Below are positions 30,362 through 38,322 of a stretch of 64,000 nt of DNA, one piece after another (the stretch's first letter is position 1; every line of letters begins with the position of its first letter). Source of the stretch: Actinomycetes bacterium. GTDB lineage: Bacteria > Actinomycetota > Actinomycetes > Actinomycetales > Microbacteriaceae. Location: contig JAKOTS010000059.1 of NCBI GenBank assembly GCA_029777095.1, positions 1-64,000 of the forward strand, given 5' to 3'. Position numbers and translations under genes: made by a program. The notes beneath the pieces were generated by a model, which saw nothing but the letters and a program-made list of their open reading frames with translations, did no database searches and had not been told where the DNA came from.

Positions 30362-30841
30362 TTAGTCGCCGGATGCTTCGATCGTCGCGCGCAGGGTGTG
30401 GAGTGCGTGGCGCAGCGCCTTGAACTCTGGCTCGCTGAGGCCGGTGGACGCTTCGACTTCGCGCCGCACCTCGGCCACGCGCGGTTCGAGCGCCTTGCCG
30501 GCGGCCGTGCTGAACACACGCACCGCGCGCTCGTCGTTGCCGGCGCGTTCTTTTTGGACCAGCCCGTCGCGCACGAGTCGCTTGATCAACGGTGAGAGGG
30601 TGCCCGAGTCGAGATCGAGGGCGCGGCCGAGGGCAGAGACGGTGCTGCCTTCTGCCTCCCAGAGCGCGAGCAGCACGAGGTATTGCGGGTAGGTCAGACC
30701 CAGTGCGCCGAGGCGTGCGCGATACGCACCCGTGACGGCGCGAGACGCGGCGTAGAGGGCGAAGCACAGCTGGTCGTCGACGTGCACCGCTGGGTGCGGT
30801 GCGGCGCGCGGGGCGGTGTGGGTGGCGGCGTCAGTGCCCAT
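30362..30841 (-). CDS. MarR/OhrR-type organic-peroxide-sensing regulator (one-Cys)
   Basis: 159 aa. Winged HTH with TYPQYLVLLALWE and LDSGTLSPLIKRLVRDGLV, and the OhrR N-terminal signature VDDQLCFALYAASRAV, whose Cys26 matches the peroxide-sensing cysteine. It is the only cysteine in the protein, as in one-Cys OhrR. Start ATG 30841 has GGAAGGGAAG upstream. Unusually, no ohr (OsmC-type) gene is next to it; the divergent gene codes a 75-aa protein of unknown function. A palindrome in between probably is its operator. Confidence 0.88.
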   Translation of the reverse strand: MGTDAATHTAPRAAPHPAVHVDDQLCFALYAASRAVTGAYRARLGALGLTYPQYLVLLALWEAEGSTVSALGRALDLDSGTLSPLIKRLVRDGLVQKERAGNDERAVRVFSTAAGKALEPRVAEVRREVEASTGLSEPEFKALRHALHTLRATIEASGD

Positions 30842-30883
30842 GGTCTTCCCTTCTTCCTTGGTGCACAGTATATTTCGAATGAC

Positions 30884-30905
30884 CACAACATAGTTGTGCA
30901 CAACT
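30884..30905. promoter_or_regulatory. Nested palindrome between ohrR-type gene and the 75-aa gene
   Basis: Three half-sites: CACAAC (30884-30889), GTTGTG (30893-30898), CACAAC (30899-30904). The last two form the perfect 14-bp dyad AGTTGTGCACAACT (30892-30905). TATACT on the minus strand (30867-30872) fits a -10 box for the regulator. Likely a MarR/OhrR operator serving both divergent genes. Confidence 0.7.
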
Positions 30906-30924
30906 CATATTTGGAGAAGAAATC

Positions 30925-31152
30925 ATGGCCGAGCCGTACCTGCCCACGCTCATCACCGCCGACCCCGAGGCGGGTTTCCAGCTCGCCATCAAGATGTCGC
31001 GCCTGGGCGTGAAGTTCACCCAGCCTTCCGCCGAGATCCGCGCAAAGCTGCGCCCGATCTACGAAGAGAGCGCCGACAGCCTTATTTGGAGCTCGCAGGT
31101 CGTCGCGACCAACTTCCAGACGGTGGCGCAGGCGAATAACTTCTGGCGCTGA
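30925..31152 (+). CDS. Small protein of unknown function, divergent from OhrR-type regulator
   Basis: 75 aa, mixed helix-like composition without cysteine, signal or membrane segment. I do not recognise it. Support for a real gene: ATG 30925 with GGAGAAGAA at good spacing, a codon pattern like the neighbours and an ordinary amino-acid mix (few Arg/Pro runs, several Phe/Trp). It starts 84 nt from the divergent regulator across the palindrome, so it is probably its target. It is not an Ohr/OsmC protein. Confidence 0.7.
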   Translation: MAEPYLPTLITADPEAGFQLAIKMSRLGVKFTQPSAEIRAKLRPIYEESADSLIWSSQVVATNFQTVAQANNFWR

Positions 31153-31251
31153 GCTGCTGGGCGGGCTCGCCCCGCCTGATGGGGAGGGCGTTTCGTGACG
31201 CAAACGGCGGATGCCGCCCTCGGGGTGTCAGGACCGCGCAATGATGAAAGC

Positions 31252-32391
31252 ATGACAGACACCACGAATCCGGTCTCACTGACGAGTACCCTGCTCGATG
31301 GGGCAGACATTTCGCCGTTGTTTACGCCCTTCACGCTCTCGGGGGTGGAGCTTGCGAATCGCTTTGTGATGGCGCCAATGACGCGCGGCTTCTCACCTGA
31401 CGGCATCCCGGGTGCAGACGTGGTCGAGTACTACCGCCGGCGTGCCTCGCACCTCGGCCTGATCGTGACCGAGGGCACCTACATCGATCACCAGTCGGCC
31501 GGGAGCAGCGACCGTGTGCCCGTGATGTACGGCGAGGCGGCCACCGCCGGCTGGAAGCAGGTCGTCGACGCAGTGCACGCCGAGGGCGGCCGCATCATGC
31601 CGCAGATCTGGCACCTGGGTGTCGCACGCCGCGAGGGCGCTGCGCCGTACCCGGATGCGCCGATCATGACGCCTTCTGGGATCGGCCCGAGCGGTTCACC
31701 GCGTGGCGTTGAGGCGAGCCTCGCCGACATCGACGAGATCATCGCGTCGTTTGCACGCGCGGCCGCGACGGCCAAAGAAATCGGGTTCGACGGGGTCGAG
31801 CTGCACGGTGCGCACGGCTACCTTCTCGACGCGTTCCTCTGGTCGCGCACGAACCAGCGCACCGACCCGTATGGCGGAAGCATCGCCTCACGCGCACGCC
31901 TCGGAGCCGAGGTCGTCGCCGCGGTGCGCGACGCGGTTGGCCCCGACTATCCGGTCGTCTTCCGGTACTCGCAGTGGAAGGGCAGCGACTTTGACGCGCG
32001 TCTGGCTGACACGCCAGCCGAGCTCAACACGATTCTCACCCCGCTGGTCGATGCGGGTGTCAGCGCGTTCCACGTTTCGACGCGCCGCTACTGGCTGCCC
32101 GCGTTCGCCGGTGAAGACCGCACCCTCGCGGGGTGGACGAAGTCGCTCAGCGGCCTGCCGGTCGTCGCGCTCGGCTCGATCGGCGTCAACTCGCCGTTCA
32201 TGGAAGCCGACTCCTCGACGCCGTCGCTGAGCCTCGAGAAACTGATGGGCCTGTTCGACCGCGGCGAGTTCGACCTCGTCGGGCTCGGACGCGCCGTGCT
32301 GTCTGACCCAGAGTGGACGAGCAAGCTCCGCGGGGGCAAGCTCGACGAGATCCGTGCCTACGACAAGGCCCACGAAGCCGAGCTGAAGTAG
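31252..32391 (+). CDS. Old yellow enzyme family NADH:flavin oxidoreductase
   Basis: 379-aa FMN-dependent ene-reductase, TIM barrel. Family blocks: LFTPFTLSGVELANRFVMAPMTR at the N-terminus, IWHLG, FDGVELHGAHGYLLDAFLW with the substrate-binding His pair, NQRTDPYGGS, and a C-terminal FDLVGLGRAVLSDPEW phosphate-binding part. It reduces activated double bonds; the in vivo substrate is unknown, but a link to electrophile or peroxide stress with the nearby OhrR-type regulator is conceivable. Start ATG 31252 (weak GAAAG); a longer frame is open. Confidence 0.92.
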   Translation: MTDTTNPVSLTSTLLDGADISPLFTPFTLSGVELANRFVMAPMTRGFSPDGIPGADVVEYYRRRASHLGLIVTEGTYIDHQSAGSSDRVPVMYGEAATAGWKQVVDAVHAEGGRIMPQIWHLGVARREGAAPYPDAPIMTPSGIGPSGSPRGVEASLADIDEIIASFARAAATAKEIGFDGVELHGAHGYLLDAFLWSRTNQRTDPYGGSIASRARLGAEVVAAVRDAVGPDYPVVFRYSQWKGSDFDARLADTPAELNTILTPLVDAGVSAFHVSTRRYWLPAFAGEDRTLAGWTKSLSGLPVVALGSIGVNSPFMEADSSTPSLSLEKLMGLFDRGEFDLVGLGRAVLSDPEWTSKLRGGKLDEIRAYDKAHEAELK

Positions 32392-32406
32392 CGAGGCGGC
32401 GCACAT

Positions 32407-32441
32407 CGATGGCCCCGCCGGTATTCCCAGCGGGGCCATCG
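32407..32441. terminator. Terminator after the old yellow enzyme gene
   Basis: CGATGGCCCCGC (32407-32418) pairs perfectly with GCGGGGCCATCG (32430-32441), 11-nt loop, then TTGCG. It lies between the oxidoreductase and tRNA-Lys. Confidence 0.75.
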
Positions 32442-32486
32442 TTGCGTCAGCGGGGGCGAATCGTCCCCCTAGAATGGTTGATTGAC

Positions 32487-32558
32487 GCCCCTATAGCTCA
32501 GCGGTAGAGCTACGGACTTTTAATCCGCAGGTCGCAGGTTCGAATCCTGCTGGGGGCA
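32487..32558 (+). tRNA. tRNA-Lys (anticodon TTT)
   Basis: Cloverleaf by eye: acceptor GCCCCTA / TGGGGGC, D arm GCTC..GAGC, anticodon loop CTTTTAA with anticodon TTT, T arm GCAGG-TTCGAAT-CCTGC, discriminator A. No CCA is encoded. 72 nt. Confidence 0.95.
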
Positions 32559-32571
32559 CCGTGTTCTTGCG

Positions 32572-33216
32572 CTACTTCGAGGTCGACTCGCTATTGGCTC
32601 GCCCGCGGGCGGCCGATTCGATGAGGTTGTCGCGGCTGAGTGCGATTCCGGATGCCGCAGCTTCTCCCCATGCGCTCGTTGTTGCCACCGCGGCCCAACT
32701 TGAATTCAGGAGCGCCATGAGCGTCTCATGCACCTGTTGCGCGGGCGCGGAGCCCGCGGCATTTGCGATGTCGATTGCGCCTGTTGCGTCCGAGAGCACC
32801 TCGACGGTGAATCCGAGCGGCTCGGCCGCCGCGGCAGAGCCGAGCACGCAGTTGTTGGTCATGTAGCCCACGAGCGTGACGGTGTCGATCGCATGCTCGC
32901 GCAGCCAGTCCTCGAGGCCGGTCCCGGCGAATACGCTCGCGAAGTGCTTCGTAAACCGGTGCGCCGCGTGATCCGCGCGCTTCGCGATCTCTGGGTGCAG
33001 CTCGAAGGTCGGCGACTCCGGTGCAAAGACCGGGTATCCGGTGGGGGCGAGGTGCTGGACGACGAGAACAGGGATCCCCGCACGGGATGCGGCATCCATC
33101 GCCTGTCCGATACGAACGGCCGACTCATCGCGTGGCGGAAACTGGATGGGCAGGCGTCCGTCGAAGTACTCCTGCTGAACGTCGATGACGATCAGGGCGC
33201 GGCGCGGTGTCGACAT
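32572..33216 (-). CDS. Isochorismatase-family cysteine hydrolase
   Basis: 214 aa. The catalytic triad of the family is visible: Asp12 (ALIVIDVQQEYF), Lys90 (HRFTKHFAS) and Cys123 (LVGYMTNNCVLGS). Members hydrolyse amides or isochorismate; this one looks like the general nicotinamidase-like hydrolases and the substrate is not clear. A C-terminal extension after residue 185 is low in motif. Start ATG 33216, with GGAGTTCCC before it. It ends 14 nt from the tRNA-Lys gene. Confidence 0.9.
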   Translation of the reverse strand: MSTPRRALIVIDVQQEYFDGRLPIQFPPRDESAVRIGQAMDAASRAGIPVLVVQHLAPTGYPVFAPESPTFELHPEIAKRADHAAHRFTKHFASVFAGTGLEDWLREHAIDTVTLVGYMTNNCVLGSAAAAEPLGFTVEVLSDATGAIDIANAAGSAPAQQVHETLMALLNSSWAAVATTSAWGEAAASGIALSRDNLIESAARGRANSESTSK

Positions 33217-33331
33217 GGGAACTCCTTTGGTGGTGCGGCGTGATGCGGCTTGGTATCGGTAGGCTACCCGGCTGCGCCGGGGGTGCGACAGGGCGGGGCC
33301 GGCTGCGGCATCCGGGGTTAGCCTTGAAGGA

Positions 33332-33961
33332 ATGACTGAACAGTTTCATCGGCCGGTGCGCCGACCCGCGACGGCGTTCGACAAGATCGTCGCCCCCGAC
33401 GACCCCGCCGGGCTTGCCCGCATTGCACACAGCACGGCGAACGCGCTGATTTCGAGGGTGCGGGCCGAGCCAGATTCCGAGGTCGTGGCCCGGCTGATCA
33501 CCTTCACCGACACGCACGGCATCGATACGCTCGCCGAGCTGTGGTCACACTCGCCGGCGCGCAGTTTGCCTGGTGCGCTGTGGCGGATATATCTGCTGCA
33601 GCTCATGATTCACAATGACCCGCACACCGCGAGCCTGCTGTATCAGCGCGGCACCGTCGAGCTGCAGTCGGTCGACCCGGTTGTTGCGGGTGCGACGACG
33701 CCCGCCGGCCCGGAGGAGCTCGTCGCGCTCGCCGACGCGATTCTGCGGGGCGTGTTTTCGGGTGATCTCGCTGTTGCGCTTGAGCGGGCGGCGGCGTTCT
33801 GCCGCGTCCAAGCGGCCGGCGCCACCCACGTCGCCGACGACTATGAGCCGACTGAGCCTGCACGCGCATCCGAGCTCACGCGCCGGGCCTCGCGGCTCGC
33901 GGAATATGCCGCCGACCTCACAGCGGCCGCGCGCCTGTGGAGGATCGACGAGCTCGACTGA
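33332..33961 (+). CDS. Conserved hypothetical protein of Microbacteriaceae type
   Basis: 209 aa, predicted helical and soluble. I recall similar short proteins in Microbacteriaceae sometimes labelled RNA polymerase beta subunit, but it shares none of the beta-subunit motifs and the label is not supported. Function unknown. Start ATG 33332 has GAAGGA directly upstream and TAGCCT 7 nt upstream, so either a very short leader or leaderless. Stands alone. Confidence 0.75.
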   Translation: MTEQFHRPVRRPATAFDKIVAPDDPAGLARIAHSTANALISRVRAEPDSEVVARLITFTDTHGIDTLAELWSHSPARSLPGALWRIYLLQLMIHNDPHTASLLYQRGTVELQSVDPVVAGATTPAGPEELVALADAILRGVFSGDLAVALERAAAFCRVQAAGATHVADDYEPTEPARASELTRRASRLAEYAADLTAAARLWRIDELD

Positions 33962-34035
33962 GTTCGCGGGCGCTTGTTGTGGCGGCGGGCGTTACCCGGG
34001 TGACGCTTCGTGAGCCGTTCTCCGTGGGCATCCGT

Positions 34036-34126
34036 TACAATTGGAGAGCCGGGCCGCATAACCCCGGGCTCCAATACTTGCCGCTTTGAGCGGCCAACCG
34101 CCGAGAGGCGTTTTTGCGGCTCGGCG
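34036..34126 (+). ncRNA. Candidate small RNA or leader upstream of pabC
   Basis: A good -10 box TACAAT (34036-34041) is followed by three hairpins in 85 nt. First, GAGCC-GGG (34046-34053) pairs with CCC-g-GGCTC (34063-34071), with ATTGGAG/CTCCAAT as an alternative outer pairing. Second, GCCGC-tttga-GCGGC (34080-34094). Third, CGCC-gaga-GGCG (34099-34110) then TTTTT (34111-34115). The last looks like a terminator; an alternative stem CGCCGAG/CTCGGCG (34099-34105 with 34120-34126) competes with it. No reading frame fits. Either a free small RNA or an attenuator. The gap 33962-34262 holds nothing else I can name. Confidence 0.5.
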
Positions 34127-34262
34127 CTTACTTTTTGTGTCGTTGTGGGTTCGCGGGTTCGGCGTTGCGCGACATCTGCCGTAGCGCGTAGGCGCAACCT
34201 GTGCGTGCGTTTCGGGCAATCTGCCGCGGGTGCCACAGCGACCACAGGATTACGCTCGGGAC

Positions 34263-35291
34263 ATGACCGCTTCTTCGGCCGCCACCCGCTTCGCGCTCAA
34301 GATCGCTTCGCTGCCCGCCGACGTGCCGGTCGGCGAGATCGCGCTCGGCGGTAGCTTCGTCGAGGTTGGGTTCGACGCGCCGGCAGTCCTTGTCGGGCAG
34401 CTCAGCGCACAGCGAGGCGACGGCGTCTTCGAATCGATCAGCGTCGTCGACGGCCACGCCCAGGAGCTCGAGGCCCATCTCGCGCGCCTCGAGAACTCGG
34501 CCGCGCTTTGCGACCTGCCGGCCCCGAACCTGGCCCAGTGGCGCGCGGCGATCGCGCTCACGTTGGCGAACCTGCCCAGCACCGGCGATTTCGCGTTGCG
34601 GCTCGTGCTCGAACGAGACGGGGGAGCGGGTTCGTCGGTTCCGGTGGCTGCCGCCGTCGCGGCCGTGGCGCCGGGTGCCGCCGTGGCGCTGGGTGCCTTC
34701 GCGCCCGCTGCGGGTGCCGCCGTCGCGCCGGGTGCCGTTCCGCCAGCTCCGGCACTTGCCACCGCGTGGCTCGTCGCGGCTCCTGCCCCCGACGCGACGG
34801 CGGTGCGTGAGCACGGCCTCAGCGCGGTGACCCTCGACCGCGGAATCGACAGCGGCGCCGCGGCCCGCGCACCCTGGTTGCTGCTCGGCGCCAAGACGCT
34901 GTCATACGCGGTGAACATGGCGGCGATCCGCGAGGCAAAGCGCCGCGGCGCCGACGAGGCGATCTTCGTCACGAGCGACGGCTTCGTGCTCGAAGCCGCA
35001 ACTTCATCGCTCATTGTTCGACTCCGCGATGAGCTCGTCACACCCGCACCGAGCGGTGGCATCCTGCAGGGCACCACGCAGCTCAGCCTGTTCGAGTACC
35101 TCGAACGCACCGGCCGTCACACCGCAACACGCGACATCCCAACCTCAACACTCCAACTCGTGGATGCCGCATGGCTCGTGTCGAGCACCCGCCTCGCGGT
35201 GCCGATCACGGCCATCGACGAGCGTGCGATCGGGGTGGATGCCGCGCTCACGCGCGAGTTCAATGCGTATCTGCGCAGTCCGCGCGACTGA
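34263..35291 (+). CDS. pabC: Aminodeoxychorismate lyase (class IV PLP enzyme), with Ala-rich insert
   Basis: 342 aa, fold-type IV PLP enzyme; PabC releases p-aminobenzoate for folate. PLP Lys211 in LLGAKTLSYAVNMAAIREA, with Glu244 in DGFVLEAATSS, are the class IV pair. Residues about 125-166 are an Ala/Pro/Gly/Val-rich insertion, coded by imperfect repeats of GTGCCGCCGT-like units, where related enzymes have a short loop. A branched-chain or D-amino-acid aminotransferase cannot be excluded, but the KTLSYAVNMAA block favours PabC. Start ATG 34263 is 6 nt after TACGCT (34251-34256), leaderless spacing. Confidence 0.85.
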   Translation: MTASSAATRFALKIASLPADVPVGEIALGGSFVEVGFDAPAVLVGQLSAQRGDGVFESISVVDGHAQELEAHLARLENSAALCDLPAPNLAQWRAAIALTLANLPSTGDFALRLVLERDGGAGSSVPVAAAVAAVAPGAAVALGAFAPAAGAAVAPGAVPPAPALATAWLVAAPAPDATAVREHGLSAVTLDRGIDSGAAARAPWLLLGAKTLSYAVNMAAIREAKRRGADEAIFVTSDGFVLEAATSSLIVRLRDELVTPAPSGGILQGTTQLSLFEYLERTGRHTATRDIPTSTLQLVDAAWLVSSTRLAVPITAIDERAIGVDAALTREFNAYLRSPRD

Positions 35292-35420
35292 CCGCCGCGC
35301 CGCGTCGCCGGCTCAGGGCTGGCAGGCCGGCCGGGCCGGTGCTGCCGCGTATCTGACAGCAGCGCGCCCCGGCCGTGCCCGGCGACACTAACTCAGACCG
35401 GGCCTGCCGCAGCCGGGCGA

Positions 35421-35513
35421 CACTAACTCAGGTAAAACGGGAGCGGCTGTGCCGAGAACCCCGGGTTTCCGCGGGCTGGGATGCCGCTCCCCACCGTTTT
35501 TCCTGAGTTAGTG
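35421..35513. repeat. 93-bp palindromic element A
   Basis: Left end CACTAACTCAGGTAAAAC, right end TTTTTCCTGAGTTAGTG (inverse complement). The inner part also pairs (GAGCGGC / GCCGCTC). Confidence 0.92.
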
Positions 35514-35703
35514 CTGGTTCGGGCCGGTGCCCGGGAGCGCCACGCCGGTGCGCTGCCGGTGCGCTGGGAAGGCGGCGCGCCGGGTGGGGCGGTGTGACAG
35601 TCGACGCGTGCGGGTGCGGTGTGCGGGCCGCGCGGGGTTGGCCGTTGCCGTTCTGATCCTGGTTGCGGGTGCCCGGGCGCCCGGCCCGGCCGCACCCGGG
35701 CGA

Positions 35704-35796
35704 CACTAACTCAGGTAAAACGGGAGCGGCCGTGTCGAGAGCCCCGGTTTTCCGGGGGTTGGGATGCCGGTGCCCACCGTTTTTCCTGAGTTAGTG
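35704..35796. repeat. 93-bp palindromic element B
   Basis: Same ends and length as element A; the inner part has GGGATGCCGGTGCCCACC in place of GGGATGCCGCTCCCCACC. Confidence 0.92.
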
Positions 35797-35938
35797 CTGG
35801 TATGGCCCGGTGCGCCCGGCGGGGCGGTGTGACAGTCGACGCGTGCGGGTGCGGTGTGCGGGCCGCGCGGGGTTGGCCGGTGCCGCTCTGATCCTGGTCG
35901 CGCGTGCCCGGGCGCCCGGCCCGGCCGCACCCGGGCGA

Positions 35939-36031
35939 CACTAACTCAGGTAAAACGCGAGCGATCGTGCCGAGAACCCCGGTTTTCCGCGGGCTGGGAT
36001 GCCGCTCCCCACCGCTTTTCCTGAGTTAGTG
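35939..36031. repeat. 93-bp palindromic element C
   Basis: Same ends and length; left inner part is GCGAGCGATCGTGCC, as in element D. Confidence 0.92.
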
Positions 36032-36200
36032 CATCCCCGAGCCGACGCCCCGGTGCGCCGGGCGGGACGGTGTGCGCCGGGCGGGCCGGTTGACAGCCGA
36101 CGCGTGCGGGTGCGGTGTCCGGGTCGCGCGGGGTTGGCCGGTGCCGCTCTGATCCTGGTCGCGCGTGCCCGGGCGTCCGGGCCCGGACGCACCCGGACGA

Positions 36201-36293
36201 CACTAACTCAGGTAAAACGCGAGCGATCGTGCCGAGAACCCCGGTTTTCCGGGGGTTGGGATGCCGGTGCCCACCGTTTTTCCTGAGCTAGTG
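36201..36293. repeat. 93-bp palindromic element D
   Basis: Same ends with one change in the right end (CCTGAGCTAGTG). Units A to D start 283, 235 and 262 nt apart, and the spacers between them are also related. Confidence 0.9.
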
Positions 36294-36342
36294 CATCCCC
36301 GAGCCGCCCCGAGCCGCCCCGAACCAAACAAACCAGCCCCAC

Positions 36343-37122
36343 CTACCCGAAGCGCCCCGAAACGTAGTCCTCGGTCGCCTGCACGGCCGGCTGGGTGAAG
36401 ATCGTGGCGGTGTCGTTGTACTCGATGAGCTTGCCCGGCTTGCCGGTGCCCGCGATGTTGAAGAACGCGGTCTTGTCACTCACGCGCGAGGCCTGCTGCA
36501 TGTTGTGCGTCACGATGACGATCGTGTAGTTCTTCTTCAGCTCGCCGATCAACTCCTCGATGGCATACGTTGAGATCGGGTCGAGCGCCGAGCACGGCTC
36601 ATCCATCAGCAGCACCTGCGGTGACACGGCGATCGCACGCGCGATGCACAGACGCTGCTGCTGTCCGCCCGACAGGCCCGAGCCCGGGCGGTCGAGGCGG
36701 TCCTTGACCTCGTTCCAGAGGTTAGCGCCGCGCAGCGATGACTCGACGAGCTCCTCGGCGTCGCCCTTCGAAATGCGACGGTTGTTCAGCTTCACGCCGG
36801 CCAGCACGTTCTCGCGGATCGACATCGTCGGAAAAGGGTTCGGGCGCTGAAACACCATGCCCACCTGGCGACGCACGAGCACGGGGTCGACGCCGGGGCC
36901 ATAAAGGTCCTGCCCATCGAGCAGCACTTCGCCCTCAACGCGCGCCCCCGGGATGACCTCGTGCATGCGATTCAGCGTGCGCAAGAACGTCGACTTGCCG
37001 CAGCCGGACGGCCCGATAAACGCGGTCACGCTCCGCGGATCGATCTGTAGGCTCACGCCTTCGACGGCCAAAAAGTTGCTGTAATAGACGTTGAGGTCGT
37101 TGACTTCGATGCGCTTTGACAC
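36343..37122 (-). CDS. pstB: Phosphate ABC transporter ATP-binding protein
   Basis: 259 aa, cytoplasmic ATPase of the high-affinity phosphate importer. Walker [10 protein letters not shown] (Lys43), [11 protein letters not shown], signature [14 protein letters not shown], Walker [15 protein letters not shown]-loop VTHNMQQA. Start GTG 37122 with GAGGATCCC upstream. It is the last gene of the pstSCAB operon, 50 nt after pstA, and faces the repeat array. Confidence 0.98.
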   Translation of the reverse strand: MSKRIEVNDLNVYYSNFLAVEGVSLQIDPRSVTAFIGPSGCGKSTFLRTLNRMHEVIPGARVEGEVLLDGQDLYGPGVDPVLVRRQVGMVFQRPNPFPTMSIRENVLAGVKLNNRRISKGDAEELVESSLRGANLWNEVKDRLDRPGSGLSGGQQQRLCIARAIAVSPQVLLMDEPCSALDPISTYAIEELIGELKKNYTIVIVTHNMQQASRVSDKTAFFNIAGTGKPGKLIEYNDTATIFTQPAVQATEDYVSGRFG

Positions 37123-37172
37123 GGGATCCTCGAGTTCTGTGGTTCGAAAAAGATGAAGAGAAATGGATGCCG

Positions 37173-38321
37173 CTACCGCGACACTTTCGGCGCAAAGATC
37201 TTGGCGATCAACCGGGCCGCAAGGTTCAGCAGCATCACGATGATGATGAGTGTGAGTGCTGACGCCCAGGCGCGGTCAAGATATGCCTCTGCTGGAATGC
37301 CCTGGCTGACGTACTGGTTGTAGGTGAACACGGGCAGGGTTTGCATGCGCCCGCTGAAGAGGTCGTAGTTCATGCTCGCCGTGAACCCGGCCGTGATCAG
37401 GAGCGGCGCCGTCTCACCGATCACGCGAGAGATCGAGAGCATGATGCCGGTGGTGATGCCGGCGATCGACGTCGGCAACACGACCTTCACGATGGTCAGC
37501 CACTTGGGCACGCCCAGGGCGTACGACGCCTCGCGAAGCTCGTTCGGCACCAGCCGCAGCATTTCTTCGCTCGAGCGCACGACCACGGGGATCATCAGCA
37601 CCGCGAGTGCGATCGATCCCATGATGCCCATGCGAACGCCGGGGCCGAGAAAGAGCGCGAAGAGGGCGTAGGCAAACAGGCCCGCAACGATCGAGGGGAT
37701 GCCGGTCATCACATCGACGAAGAACGTGATGCCCCGTGCGAGCCGCCCACCGCGCCCGTATTCGATCAGGTAGATCGCGGTGAACAGGCCGATCGGAATA
37801 GAGATGACGGCCGCGGCGAGCGTGACCAGGAGCGTGCCGACGATCGCGTGCAGCGCGCCGCCGCCCTCGCCGACCACGTTGCGCATCGACATCGAGAAGA
37901 AGTCGGCGTCCATGCGAGCCACGCCGAGGCTGACGACGGTCCACGCCACCGACACGAGCGGGATCATCGCGAGCAGGAACGCCCCCGCGACCAAACCTGT
38001 GACCAGGCGGTCGACGGCCTTGCGGCGGCTTTCGACGATGGTCGAGATCGTGAAGATCAGCACGAGGTAGATGACGGCGGCGCTGACGAGCCATCCGCCA
38101 ACATTCATTTCGGATGCCCCAGCCGCGGCAACCATCAAGAACACGGGCAATGTCAGCCCAACGGCGGCGCCGAGCAGAGCCCATGGAATCCAGCCCGCAA
38201 GGCGGCCGCTGGTGAGCGAGACGCCGGTGAGGTCGAGGTGGATGCTGTCGGTGGCGGGCTGGACGGGCTGGGCGGGCTGTGCCGCGCCGTCGCCGGGCGT
38301 AGGGGGAGCGGTGATGGTCAT
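37173..38321 (-). CDS. pstA: Phosphate ABC transporter permease PstA
   Basis: 382 aa, longer than many PstA because of extra N-terminal helices before the transport domain. The core has six helices and the EAA-type loop [24 protein letters not shown], and the segment [17 protein letters not shown] Pro/Ala-rich cytoplasmic tail opens the protein. Start ATG 38321, one base after the pstC stop (TGACATG), so coupled. Confidence 0.96.
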   Translation of the reverse strand: MTITAPPTPGDGAAQPAQPVQPATDSIHLDLTGVSLTSGRLAGWIPWALLGAAVGLTLPVFLMVAAAGASEMNVGGWLVSAAVIYLVLIFTISTIVESRRKAVDRLVTGLVAGAFLLAMIPLVSVAWTVVSLGVARMDADFFSMSMRNVVGEGGGALHAIVGTLLVTLAAAVISIPIGLFTAIYLIEYGRGGRLARGITFFVDVMTGIPSIVAGLFAYALFALFLGPGVRMGIMGSIALAVLMIPVVVRSSEEMLRLVPNELREASYALGVPKWLTIVKVVLPTSIAGITTGIMLSISRVIGETAPLLITAGFTASMNYDLFSGRMQTLPVFTYNQYVSQGIPAEAYLDRAWASALTLIIIVMLLNLAARLIAKIFAPKVSR

Positions 38322-38322
38322 G

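Larger units (their letters stand above)
35292..36342. other. Repeat-filled gap between convergent pabC and pstB
   Basis: 1051 nt without a credible gene. It contains a lone half-motif GACACTAACTCAG (35384-35396), then four 93-bp palindromic elements in tandem with GC-rich spacers (35421-36293), and a 10-bp direct repeat GAGCCGCCCC next to pstB. Short frames across it recur with the repeat unit and look like products of the repetition. Confidence 0.8.

Noticed and set aside
30925..31152. The 75-aa gene as an organic hydroperoxide resistance (Ohr/OsmC) protein
   Set aside because: It is about half the needed length and has no cysteine; Ohr needs two.
33332..33961. Naming this gene RNA polymerase beta subunit, as similar proteins are sometimes labelled
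   Set aside because: No rpoB motif is present and the length is 209 aa. Kept as hypothetical.
34036..34126. 6C RNA or another known actinobacterial small RNA
   Set aside because: The candidate lacks loops with runs of six C that define 6C RNA, and the hairpin order matches no family I know. Left as unnamed candidate.
35428..36203. Three short minus-strand frames with near-identical products (ending RSRFT) repeating through the 93-bp array
   Set aside because: They recur because the DNA recurs, start at GTG/ATG without ribosome sites, have Arg/Pro/His-rich text, and the third unit loses the common frame in its middle. Treated as repeat DNA.
35421..36293. Possible CRISPR array because of regularly spaced palindromic repeats
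   Set aside because: Units are 93 bp with spacers of 142-190 bp that are themselves related to one another; no cas genes are near. CRISPR spacers are short and unique.
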